49,449 nucleotides of DNA. It comes from CAYTID01 sp964437735 (GTDB lineage: Bacteria > Bacteroidota > Ignavibacteria > UBA10030 > BY39). The notes beneath the pieces were generated by a model that did no database searches, had not been told where the DNA came from, and saw only the letters and a list, made by a program, of their open reading frames with translations. The stretch is taken from assembly GCA_964437735.1 (NCBI GenBank), contig CAYTID010000006.1, positions 1 through 49,449 of the forward strand, written 5' to 3'. Below, piece after piece: positions 42,153 through 49,449 of this stretch (position 1 is its first letter; every line of letters begins with the position of its first letter). The position numbers and the translations under genes were made by a program.

Positions 42153-44792
42153 TTATTTTTTGGTTATTTCAATCAAACCGCGGTTATTTAAATGTATTTC
42201 TATTGAGTCGCCGGTAGCTATTTCATTGGAAAGAATTTTTTCAGAAAGATGGTTAACTATATATTTTTGTATGGTCCGCTTCAACGGTCTTGCACCATAG
42301 CTCGGGTCGAAACCAAGTTTTGCCAGCCAGTTTTTAGCTTCTTCGGTTACATAAATCCGGATGTCATTTCTTTCAAGCATCGCATCAACTCTTTTTAATT
42401 GTATATCAACAATGCTTCTTATATCTTCGATTGATAAAGGTTTGAAAAGTATAATGTCATCAATGCGATTTAAAAATTCAGGACGTATTGTCTGTCTGAG
42501 CAGATCAAACAATTTTGCGCGCAACTCGCCGAACACCTCATCCCGCTTATCACTGTGAAGGAGTTCCATCCTGTCCTGAATAAGAGGTGTTCCAATATTC
42601 GAAGTCATAATTATAATTGTATTTTTAAAATTGACCGTATGTCCTTTGCTGTCCGTAAGCCTTCCGTCATCAAGCATCTGAAGAAGCACATCAAAAACTT
42701 CTGGATGGGCCTTTTCGATTTCATCGAGCAGCACGACCGAGTACGGCTTTCTCCGCACCGCTTCTGTCAGCTGTCCCCCTTCTTCATAACCTACATAACC
42801 CGGAGGCGCACCGATCAGACGCGACACCGAGAACTTTTCCATATATTCGCTCATATCAATTCGAACAAGTGCATTTTCATCATTAAATAAAACTTCAGCT
42901 AACGCACGTGCCAATTCGGTCTTGCCGACTCCTGTTGTCCCTAAGAATATAAACGAACCAATCGGTTTTTTTTCATCCTGCAATCCGGCTCTGCTGCGCC
43001 TTATTGCTTCGCTAATTGCTTTAACTGCCTCTTCCTGATTTACCAACCTTTGATGAATTCTTTCCTCCAGATGAAGTAATTTTTGTCGCTCTCCTTCAAC
43101 CAGGCGTGTTACAGGAATACCAGTCCACTTTGCAACTACCTGAGCAATATCCTCCGAATCAACCTCCTCACGCAGCATTTTTTTACTTGATTGGATTTTC
43201 TTTAATTTTTCAGATGCATATTTTAATTCTTTTTCCAGCGAGTTGATGATTCCGTATTTTAATTCCGCAACTCTTGCGAGGTCTCCTGCCCGTTCACGCT
43301 CTTCTATTTCCTGCCTGGAATTTTTTATATCTTCTTTCATTTTTCTTATAGATTGGATTAGCTCCTTTTCGTTTTGCCAGTGAGCTTTTAATTCTGAGCG
43401 ATTCTCATTAAGATCGGCAATCTCTTTTTCAATATCTTTTAAACGTTCCTGCACAGTTTCCTTTTTACTGTCGCTGGTATAGTCAATCAATTCTCTTTTG
43501 ATGGCTTCACGCTCGATTTCCAACTGCTTAATTTTTCTTTCGATTTCATCAAGTTCCTCAGGCATTGAGTCAATTTCAATTCGTATCCTTGAGGCAGATT
43601 CGTCAACCAAATCTATAGCTTTATCGGGGAGAAAACGGTCAGTAATGTATCGATCGCTTAATTCGGCAGCACTGATAAGTGCTCCGTCTGTAATTCTTAC
43701 TCCATGGTGAACCTCGTAGCGTTCTTTTAATCCCCGCAAAATGGATATTGTTTCTTCGACGCTCGGCTCATCGATCAGCACCGGCTGGAAGCGCCTTTCA
43801 AGAGCGGGATCTTTCTCAATATATTTGCGGTATTCATCAGTTGTTGTTGCGCCAATGGCGCGCAGTTCACCTTTTGCTAGAGCCGGCTTGAGCATGTTTG
43901 CCGCATCGACAGCACCCTGTGCCGCTCCTGCCCCGACTAAAGTATGTAATTCGTCAATGAATAGAATGATTTCTCCGTTGGATTCAGTAACTTCCTTTAA
44001 AACTGCTTTGAGGCGTTCCTCAAATTGTCCGCGGAAACTTGTCCCCGCGACAAGAGAACCCATATCGAGAGCTATGATCCTTTTGGTCTTTAAACTTTCA
44101 GGAACATCCCCCTGAACAATACGGAAAGCAATTCCCTCAGCGATTGCGGTTTTTCCTACTCCGGGTTCTCCGATCAAAACAGGATTGTTTTTAGTACGGC
44201 GGGATAATACCTGTAACACTCGCCTTATCTCTTCATCCCTTCCGATAACAGGGTCAAGTTTTCCTTTCCGCGCAAGTTCGTTTAAATCTCTTCCGAATCT
44301 TTGGAGCGATTGATATTTCTCCTCTGGTGTCTGATCAGTAACGAGTTGCTTCCCGCGAATTGATTGTAATGCTTTATAAACTTCATCTTTTGTAACACCC
44401 TGCCCTTGCAGAATGTTTACAGCATTATTGTTTTTTGTCTCAAGAATGCCAAGCAGCAGATGTTCGGTGCTGACGTATTCATCATGTAATTGCTTAGTTT
44501 CTTTCAGTGCAATATCGAAAAGCTGTGTAAGATTTTGACTGATGTACTGATTCCCTGCTCCGGCTCCTGTAACCTTGGGAAGCTTTTCAATTACCTCGTT
44601 AATTTTTATTTTAACATAATTGACATTAGTCCCGATTTTCTGAAGCACAGGAACAACTACTCCTTCAGTATCCTGTATCAGAGCCGCAAGCAAATGTTCC
44701 GGTTCTATTGCCTGATTACCGTAACTGGCAGCGATTTCCTGCGCATTCTGCACCGCTTCCTGAGATTTTATTGTAAATTTTTGGAATTGCAT
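42153..44792 (-). CDS. clpB: Disaggregase chaperone ClpB
   Basis: 879 residues. N-terminal repeat domain (1-145), AAA-1 with GEPGVGKTAIAEG, the coiled middle domain (about 410-525, rich in Glu and Lys), AAA-2 with GTTGVGKTELARAL and the pore-loop GAPPGYVGYEEGGQLTE, then the C-terminal domain. It works with DnaK to rescue aggregated proteins. Third gene of hsp20-dnaK-clpB, the same strand throughout. Middle domain presence separates it from ClpA/ClpC. Confidence 0.97.
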   Translation of the reverse strand: MQFQKFTIKSQEAVQNAQEIAASYGNQAIEPEHLLAALIQDTEGVVVPVLQKIGTNVNYVKIKINEVIEKLPKVTGAGAGNQYISQNLTQLFDIALKETKQLHDEYVSTEHLLLGILETKNNNAVNILQGQGVTKDEVYKALQSIRGKQLVTDQTPEEKYQSLQRFGRDLNELARKGKLDPVIGRDEEIRRVLQVLSRRTKNNPVLIGEPGVGKTAIAEGIAFRIVQGDVPESLKTKRIIALDMGSLVAGTSFRGQFEERLKAVLKEVTESNGEIILFIDELHTLVGAGAAQGAVDAANMLKPALAKGELRAIGATTTDEYRKYIEKDPALERRFQPVLIDEPSVEETISILRGLKERYEVHHGVRITDGALISAAELSDRYITDRFLPDKAIDLVDESASRIRIEIDSMPEELDEIERKIKQLEIEREAIKRELIDYTSDSKKETVQERLKDIEKEIADLNENRSELKAHWQNEKELIQSIRKMKEDIKNSRQEIEERERAGDLARVAELKYGIINSLEKELKYASEKLKKIQSSKKMLREEVDSEDIAQVVAKWTGIPVTRLVEGERQKLLHLEERIHQRLVNQEEAVKAISEAIRRSRAGLQDEKKPIGSFIFLGTTGVGKTELARALAEVLFNDENALVRIDMSEYMEKFSVSRLIGAPPGYVGYEEGGQLTEAVRRKPYSVVLLDEIEKAHPEVFDVLLQMLDDGRLTDSKGHTVNFKNTIIIMTSNIGTPLIQDRMELLHSDKRDEVFGELRAKLFDLLRQTIRPEFLNRIDDIILFKPLSIEDIRSIVDIQLKRVDAMLERNDIRIYVTEEAKNWLAKLGFDPSYGARPLKRTIQKYIVNHLSEKILSNEIATGDSIEIHLNNRGLIEITKK

Positions 44793-44927
44793 AATTAGCC
44801 TTTGTTCGATCTTCTAATGCGTTACAATCTTTGTGCAAAGAGCTTCAATTGCTTCCTGCTTATTTTTCGGTTGAAAGTCGTGGAAGGCGGTAATCGAAGC
44901 AATCTGACTTCCGCCTTTCCATCTAAT

Positions 44928-45002
44928 TCAACCTTTTATTGTAGCAAAAACCAAAAATGCCACAGTCAGCAAAGCCAATATCAATAAAAAGAAATTTTCC
45001 AT
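44928..45002 (-). CDS. Possible 24-residue membrane peptide between dnaK and clpB
   Basis: ATG at 45002 to TGA at 44928-44930 on the minus strand: MENFFLLILALLTVAFLVF then ATIKG, nearly all one membrane helix. It starts 38 bases after dnaK. No strong ribosome site (GCGAAG). Could be a stress micropeptide or chance. Downstream, at 44880-44920, GGAAGGCGG pairs with CCGCCTTTCC, a hairpin without a T-run. Otherwise the 247-bp gap holds nothing recognised. Confidence 0.25.
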   Translation of the reverse strand: MENFFLLILALLTVAFLVFATIKG

Positions 45003-45039
45003 TGCTTCGCGTTTAATTATAATTGATAAGTGATAATTG

Positions 45040-46977
45040 TTACTTGTCTTTATCATCCATTACTTCGAAATCTGCATCCTCGACTGCTTTGCCTTTGTCT
45101 TTCTGTTGTTCGGCATCAGGTTGTCCGGTACCCGGCTCACCCTGAAATCCCGCACCGGCTCCGGGTTGTGTTTTCGCCTGTTCATACATCTGAGTAGAAG
45201 CTTCGCTCCATGCTTTATTCAGATCTTCCATTTTTGCTTTTATATCTGAAATATTTCCGCTTTTCACTGCCGCATCAAGCGCATCGGCTGCCGATTCGAC
45301 TTTTGATTTCAGATCCGGAGAGAGTTTGTCTTCCAAATCTTTCACTTGTTTTCGTGTCTGGAAAACAAGATTATCAGCTTGATTCTTAGTCTCTATTTCT
45401 TCTTTCTTTTTCTTATCTTCAGCGGCATGTGCCTGAGCGTCAGTTTTCATTTTTTCGATTTCTTCTTTTGTCAAGCCGCTTGAAGATGTAATTCTGATAC
45501 TTTGTTCTTTATTTGTGGCTTTGTCCTTTGCAAAGACATGAAGCATTCCGTTTGAATCTATATCGAAAGTAACTTCTATCTGAGGAATTCCTCGTGGAGC
45601 GGGGGGTATTCCGTCGAGATGGAATTTACCCAACGTGCGGTTATCGATTGCCATCGGACGTTCACCCTGAAGAATATGTATTTCAACTGACGTCTGACTA
45701 TCAGCCGCCGTTGAAAATATTTCGCTCTTCTTTGTAGGGATTGTCGTATTTGCAGGTATCAGAACCGTCATAACGTTTCCGAGTGTTTCAATTCCAAGTG
45801 ATAAAGGACTTACGTCAAGGAGCAAAACATCCGTAACATCGCCGCTTAAAACACCACCTTGGATGGCGGCGCCTACTGCTACTACTTCATCGGGATTTAC
45901 CCCCTTATGTCCTTCTTTTCCGAAAATATCCTTTACCAACTGTTGAACACGCGGCATCCTCGTCATACCTCCGACAAGTATAACTTCGTCAATCTGATTC
46001 GCCGAAAGCCCTGAATCTTTCAAAGCTTTTTCCACAGGATGGATACATCGCTCGATCAGATCACCTACCAACGATTCAAACTTTGCACGTGTAATATTTA
46101 TATTAAGATGTTTCGGACCGTCTGCAGTTGCAGTGATAAACGGAAGGTTAACATCTGTCTGTGCTAACTGTGATAATTCTATTTTTGCTTTTTCGGCAGC
46201 TTCGCGTAATCTTTGTAATGCCATCGGGTCTTTACGCAGATCAACGCTTTCAATTTTCTTGAATTCATCGGCAAGGTAATCCACTAACCGGTGATCAAAA
46301 TTATCACCACCAAGGTGAGTATCACCGTTTGTCGATTTCACTTCAAATACACCGTCACCGAGTTCAAGTATTGATATATCAAATGTTCCTCCGCCTAAAT
46401 CAAACACGGCTACCTTTGAATCTTTATCTTTCTTATCCAAACCGTAAGCTAACGCAGCCGCTGTCGGTTCGTTGATAATTCTTCTTACATTCAGTCCGGC
46501 AATTTCACCGGCTTCTTTTGTCGCTTGTCGTTGTGCATCATTGAAATATGCAGGCACGGTTATTACTGCTTCGGTTACTTTTTGTCCGAGATATTCTTCG
46601 GCGGTTTGTTTCATTTTCTGAAGTATCATTGCGCTGACTTCAGGCGGAGAATATTGGCGGTCATCAATCTGCACTCGAGCCGTATTATTGTCGCCATGAA
46701 CGACTTTGTAAGGAACAATTTTCATCTCTTCATTAACTTCATTGTAAAATCGTCCCATAAATCGTTTGATCGAAAATACTGTGTTTTGAGAATTCGTTAC
46801 TGCCTGCCTCTTAGCAGCCTGACCGACAAGTCGTTCACCCGATTTCGTGAATGCAACAACGGAGGGAGTAGTACGCGATCCTTCAGGATTTGCAATAACC
46901 TTTGGTTCATTCCCTTCCATCACTGCTACAACCGAGTTGGTTGTACCTAAATCAATTCCTATTATTTTTCCAGCCAT
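45040..46977 (-). CDS. dnaK: Chaperone DnaK (Hsp70)
   Basis: 645 residues. Starts GKIIGIDLGTTNSVVAVMEG; ATPase motifs AYFNDAQRQATKEAGEIAGL, VFDLGGGTFDISIL and EVILVGGMTRMPRVQ; substrate domain with VEIHILQGERPMA; C-terminal lid with low-complexity tail (Pro/Gly/Gln rich) ending EDADFEVMDDKDK. Cytoplasmic ATP-driven folding chaperone. dnaJ and grpE are not in the window. Lies between hsp20 and clpB. Confidence 0.98.
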   Translation of the reverse strand: MAGKIIGIDLGTTNSVVAVMEGNEPKVIANPEGSRTTPSVVAFTKSGERLVGQAAKRQAVTNSQNTVFSIKRFMGRFYNEVNEEMKIVPYKVVHGDNNTARVQIDDRQYSPPEVSAMILQKMKQTAEEYLGQKVTEAVITVPAYFNDAQRQATKEAGEIAGLNVRRIINEPTAAALAYGLDKKDKDSKVAVFDLGGGTFDISILELGDGVFEVKSTNGDTHLGGDNFDHRLVDYLADEFKKIESVDLRKDPMALQRLREAAEKAKIELSQLAQTDVNLPFITATADGPKHLNINITRAKFESLVGDLIERCIHPVEKALKDSGLSANQIDEVILVGGMTRMPRVQQLVKDIFGKEGHKGVNPDEVVAVGAAIQGGVLSGDVTDVLLLDVSPLSLGIETLGNVMTVLIPANTTIPTKKSEIFSTAADSQTSVEIHILQGERPMAIDNRTLGKFHLDGIPPAPRGIPQIEVTFDIDSNGMLHVFAKDKATNKEQSIRITSSSGLTKEEIEKMKTDAQAHAAEDKKKKEEIETKNQADNLVFQTRKQVKDLEDKLSPDLKSKVESAADALDAAVKSGNISDIKAKMEDLNKAWSEASTQMYEQAKTQPGAGAGFQGEPGTGQPDAEQQKDKGKAVEDADFEVMDDKDK

Positions 46978-47010
46978 TTTTATTTACCTCATTTAATTAT
47001 TAAAATAACA

Positions 47011-47039
47011 GTAAAGAGACAGATTTTCTGCCTCTTTAC
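47011..47039 (-). promoter_or_regulatory. Hairpin between hsp20 and dnaK
   Basis: GTAAAGAG pairs with CTCTTTAC, with inner CAG/CTG around a short T-rich loop. No T-run on the minus strand, so more likely an mRNA processing or stability element, or partial attenuator, than a full terminator. Confidence 0.4.
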
Positions 47040-47063
47040 CATGTTGATTATTGTCTGATTGTT

Positions 47064-47495
47064 TTAATCCTTAATTTCAATTGTTTTTGAAATGTCTTTA
47101 GGATTTATCTTCGGGAGTTGTATTTTCAATATTCCGTTTTTAAAGGTCGCATCGATTTTATCATTATCCACATCAACCGGAAGATTTACCGAACGGTTAA
47201 AAGATCCGTAGCACATTTCAAGATGATAGAAGTTTTCACTTTCTTTTTTCTCTTCGCGTTTGCGCTCGCCGCTGATTGTCAATACATCGTTATGAAGTGA
47301 TATTTTTACTTCTTTCTTTTCGATTCCGGGCAATTCGGCAGTTATATAAAGATTCTTTTCATCTTCATGCATATCTATTGCCGGCAAAAATGATCCGGTC
47401 GTCTTACGGGAAAACGGGAAATCCCCGAACATTTTTTGAATCTGATTTTCGAGAGAATTAATTTCTCTGAATGGTGAAAATTTTACTAATGTCAT
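47064..47495 (-). CDS. Small heat-shock protein, Hsp20/alpha-crystallin family
   Basis: 143 residues. N-terminal arm (VKFSPFREINSLENQIQKMF), alpha-crystallin domain (about 38-130) with AELPGIEKKEVKISL and FKNGILKIQLPK (GxLxxxxPK type), C-terminal tail with IEI. It holds unfolding proteins for DnaK/ClpB. An AGAAAGGA site precedes the ATG; a -24/-12-like element lies about 45 bases upstream. First gene of the heat-shock cluster. Confidence 0.95.
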   Translation of the reverse strand: MTLVKFSPFREINSLENQIQKMFGDFPFSRKTTGSFLPAIDMHEDEKNLYITAELPGIEKKEVKISLHNDVLTISGERKREEKKESENFYHLEMCYGSFNRSVNLPVDVDNDKIDATFKNGILKIQLPKINPKDISKTIEIKD

Positions 47496-47534
47496 TTTAT
47501 TTATCCTTTCTTATTGTTTTCTGACATAATAACA

Positions 47535-47551
47535 CTCAAGCAATGTGCCAA
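47535..47551 (-). promoter_or_regulatory. Sigma-54-like element upstream of hsp20
   Basis: Minus strand reads TTGGCACATTGCTTGAG: a perfect -24 TTGGCAC with the right spacing to TTGAG, where TTGC is expected at -12. One key mismatch. No sigma-70 pair or CIRCE inverted repeat stands out in the same stretch. Confidence 0.3.
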
Positions 47552-47765
47552 ATATTAAATAATCCGTTAACCTATTATATTAATATAACTTAATGAGTTT
47601 ATACTAAAATCGAATAATTATAAAACACATGCCACAATGTCAGACTTTGCTATTTTTGCAGGTCTTTACACACTATTTGTCAGATTTTTCTGAAAAATTT
47701 TCAAATCCAAAAATAATTTCTATCTTTGATTTTAAATTTTGTTTTACTATAATCATTTAGTTTTT

Positions 47766-48542
47766 ATGATAAGACCTGAAGATATAAAACCTTTGTTGAA
47801 TACGCGGGTGATTGGAAAAAAAATTATTTCTTTTAGAGAAATTGATTCAACAAACACTTATGCAAAAAAAATGGAGGAGCTAACGGGTAATCATGGTACT
47901 GTGATCCTCGCCGAGAAGCAAACAAAAGGTCGGGGAAGATTTAATCGTGCATGGGAAAGCGAGAGCGGTAAAAATCTTACTTTCTCAATTTTGATTGAAC
48001 CCGAAACAGAAATCCCGAACATCGGTGTTGTTCCGCTTTGTACAGGCGCGGCAATTATTGAAATCCTCTGCAAATATTTAAATTTAAATGCCGAGTGCAA
48101 ATGGCCCAATGATATTTTAATAAACGGAAAAAAAGTCTGCGGAATATTAGTTGAATCAACTTATTTAAACAACAAAATAAATAAGCTAATTATCGGAATA
48201 GGAATAAACGTAAACCAGGAAATATTTCCTGATGATATTTCCGAAATTGCCACTTCTCTGAAAATTGAAACCGGAACAACCATTAACAGACATGAGCTTC
48301 TGTCCGGAATTTTAAATATAATAGAAGTAATGTATCATAGTTTGCTTGTTCCGGGGGATAATTATTTTATAGAATTATGGAAATCAAAATGCCGAATGTT
48401 CGGCAAAACAGTTAACGTAACTAACGGAGATAATGTTATATCGGGTAAAGCTTTACGAATCGATTCCGACGGAGGCTTAATGCTTGAAAATGACGGAAAA
48501 ATAATTAAATTATTAGCAGGCGAAGTAACTATTCACAAATAG
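47766..48542 (+). CDS. birA: Biotin--[acetyl-CoA-carboxylase] ligase
   Basis: 258 residues from the ATG at 47766. Catalytic motifs: EIDSTNTYAKK, KGRGRFNRAWESESGKNL (biotinoyl-AMP loop), KWPNDILINGKKVCGILVE and GIGINVNQE; small SH3-like C-terminal domain. It attaches biotin to carboxylase carrier proteins. The N-terminal DNA-binding helix-turn-helix of E. coli BirA is absent, so this is a monofunctional ligase. It is followed 11 bases later by coaX, a common pairing. Confidence 0.95.
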   Translation: MIRPEDIKPLLNTRVIGKKIISFREIDSTNTYAKKMEELTGNHGTVILAEKQTKGRGRFNRAWESESGKNLTFSILIEPETEIPNIGVVPLCTGAAIIEILCKYLNLNAECKWPNDILINGKKVCGILVESTYLNNKINKLIIGIGINVNQEIFPDDISEIATSLKIETGTTINRHELLSGILNIIEVMYHSLLVPGDNYFIELWKSKCRMFGKTVNVTNGDNVISGKALRIDSDGGLMLENDGKIIKLLAGEVTIHK

Positions 48543-48553
48543 AAGAGAAAAAA

Positions 48554-49318
48554 ATGTTATTGGCTATCGACATAGGAAACACACATACGGTAATCGGATT
48601 TTTCGATAAAGAAAAACTAATCGCTCACTGGCGCTTATCCAGTACACTTACAAGAACTGAAGACGAGTTCTGGCTTATAATGAAATTACTTTGCGAGCAA
48701 ATCAAATTGTCCCCCGATGCAGTTGACGGAATGGTAATATCTTCGGTAGTTCCGAATTTAACCGATATTTTTTTTCGGATGGGGAGAAAATATTTAAAAA
48801 CTTCACCCGTAGTTGTATCGGCAAAATTGAAAACCGGTATCAAAATTAAGTACGATGATCCGTTAGCGGTTGGTGCCGATAGAATTTGTGATGCCGTTGC
48901 CGCTTATATAAAATACGGAGGACCTTTAATCATAGTAGATTTCGGTACAGCCACTACGTTTGATGTGGTTTCTGCCAAAGGCGAATACATAGGCGGTGTA
49001 ATATCTCCGGGTATTGAAACTGCGGGGGGAGAATTACACAGACGAGCCGCAAGGCTGCCTAAGATCGAACTGCATTTCCCGAAAAATGTTATTGGCAAAA
49101 ATACGGTCGAGAGTATGCAATCGGGAATAATGTACGGAGCAATCGATGCAATGGAAGGAATGATAAAAAGAATCATAAAAATTACAGGACCTAAAACAAA
49201 CGTCATTGCAACGGGCGGATATTCAAAATTGTTTGCCGAACAGAGCAAACTCATCGATCACGACGAACCCTGGCTCGTTCTGGAAGGGGCAAGAATAATT
49301 TACGATAAAAATAAATAA
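48554..49318 (+). CDS. coaX: Type III pantothenate kinase
   Basis: 254 residues. ASKHA-fold motifs: AIDIGNTHTVIGFF at the N-terminus, GADRICDAVAAY (about 98-109), IVDFGTATTFDVV and YGAIDAMEGMI. It carries out the first step of coenzyme A synthesis, ATP-dependent phosphorylation of pantothenate; type III enzymes need a monovalent cation and are not feedback inhibited by CoA. Second gene of birA-coaX. Confidence 0.96.
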   Translation: MLLAIDIGNTHTVIGFFDKEKLIAHWRLSSTLTRTEDEFWLIMKLLCEQIKLSPDAVDGMVISSVVPNLTDIFFRMGRKYLKTSPVVVSAKLKTGIKIKYDDPLAVGADRICDAVAAYIKYGGPLIIVDFGTATTFDVVSAKGEYIGGVISPGIETAGGELHRRAARLPKIELHFPKNVIGKNTVESMQSGIMYGAIDAMEGMIKRIIKITGPKTNVIATGGYSKLFAEQSKLIDHDEPWLVLEGARIIYDKNK

Positions 49319-49321
49319 TTT

Positions 49322-49402
49322 GTAAATCGTAAATCGTCATTCGTAAATCGTAAATCGTGATTCGTAAATCGTAAATCGTAAATCGTAAATCGTAATTTGT
49401 AA
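49322..49402. repeat. 7-bp tandem repeat (AAATCGT)n
   Basis: About ten copies of AAATCGT with a few changed units (ATTCGTA, GTGATTCGT), ending in decayed AATTGT units to about 49425. It lies just after coaX. A short GCTCC/GGAGC hairpin follows at 49428-49441. Intergenic microsatellite-like DNA; no coding sense. Confidence 0.8.
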
Positions 49403-49449
49403 ATTGTCAATTGCAAATTGTAAAGTCCGCTCCTACGGAGCTTATTCGT

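Noticed and set aside
43741..44115. Long frames antisense to clpB, and similar ones opposite the SDR, uvrA and dnaK genes
   Set aside because: They are shadows of well-supported genes, without ribosome sites or sensible protein features.
1..49449. tRNA, rRNA and CRISPR arrays
   Set aside because: Intergenic gaps were read on both strands; no cloverleaf, rRNA segment or regularly spaced repeat-spacer array was seen. The tandem repeat at 49.3 kb has no spacers.

Overview
The window is AT-rich, densely coded and chromosomal. Gene content (YbbR-PdxJ pair, bifunctional-nuclease/UVR fusion, branched-chain amino acid dehydrogenase, UMF1 transporter, LpxH, DsbD-alpha-like secreted protein, microcompartment shell genes) points to a Gram-negative member of the FCB group. 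An Ignavibacteria/Chlorobi-like bacterium is my best guess. The clearest promoters look like ordinary TTGACA/TATATT sigma-70 sites rather than the Bacteroidetes TAnnTTTG type. The taxonomic call is inference; there is no rRNA in the window.

Layout. 0-2.2 kb: the 3' part of rtcB (RNA ligase), then two bacterial microcompartment (BMC) shell genes behind their own strong promoter; the second carries a long C-terminal extension with nucleic-acid-binding-like features. 2.2-7.2 kb: ybbR-like gene and pdxJ on the plus strand; a TPR protein, a DUF151/UVR nuclease and the etfB-etfA electron-transfer pair on the minus strand. 7.26-16.7 kb: an accessory block, all genes on the minus strand, bracketed by two 241-bp direct repeats (about 88-90% identical) and a perfect 17-bp outer direct repeat. 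It holds mostly unrecognised proteins, a DUF6745-like protein, a small zinc-finger protein, a metalloprotease pseudogene with one in-frame TGA, three related hairpin-rich repeat units and, unexpectedly, metK. 16.8-25.4 kb: fbp, an ABC ATPase, leucine-type dehydrogenase, nusB, an MFS transporter, a DsbD-alpha-like protein, lpxH and a class A penicillin-binding protein. 25.4-30.1 kb: a small membrane protein, an atypical SDR coupled to an outer-membrane-like protein, an RsbW-like kinase, a deoxynucleoside kinase and ferritin. 30.2-36.4 kb: BtuF-like lipoprotein, cell-wall amidase, saccharopine-dehydrogenase-like protein, Ogg2-type glycosylase, TrpG/PabA and a TauE/SafE permease. 36.7-42 kb: uvrA, DUF58 protein, TPR lipoprotein, isoaspartyl peptidase. 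42.1-47.5 kb: a heat-shock cluster hsp20-dnaK-clpB on the minus strand. 47.7-49.3 kb: birA and coaX, followed by a 7-bp tandem repeat.

Most of the window is housekeeping. The unusual parts are the BMC shell protein with an AT-hook-like motif and a SAP/Rho-N-like tail, the repeat-bracketed accessory block with its repeat units, and several small unlisted genes (52, 46, 39 and 24 codons) in intergenic gaps. No tRNA, rRNA or CRISPR array was seen.
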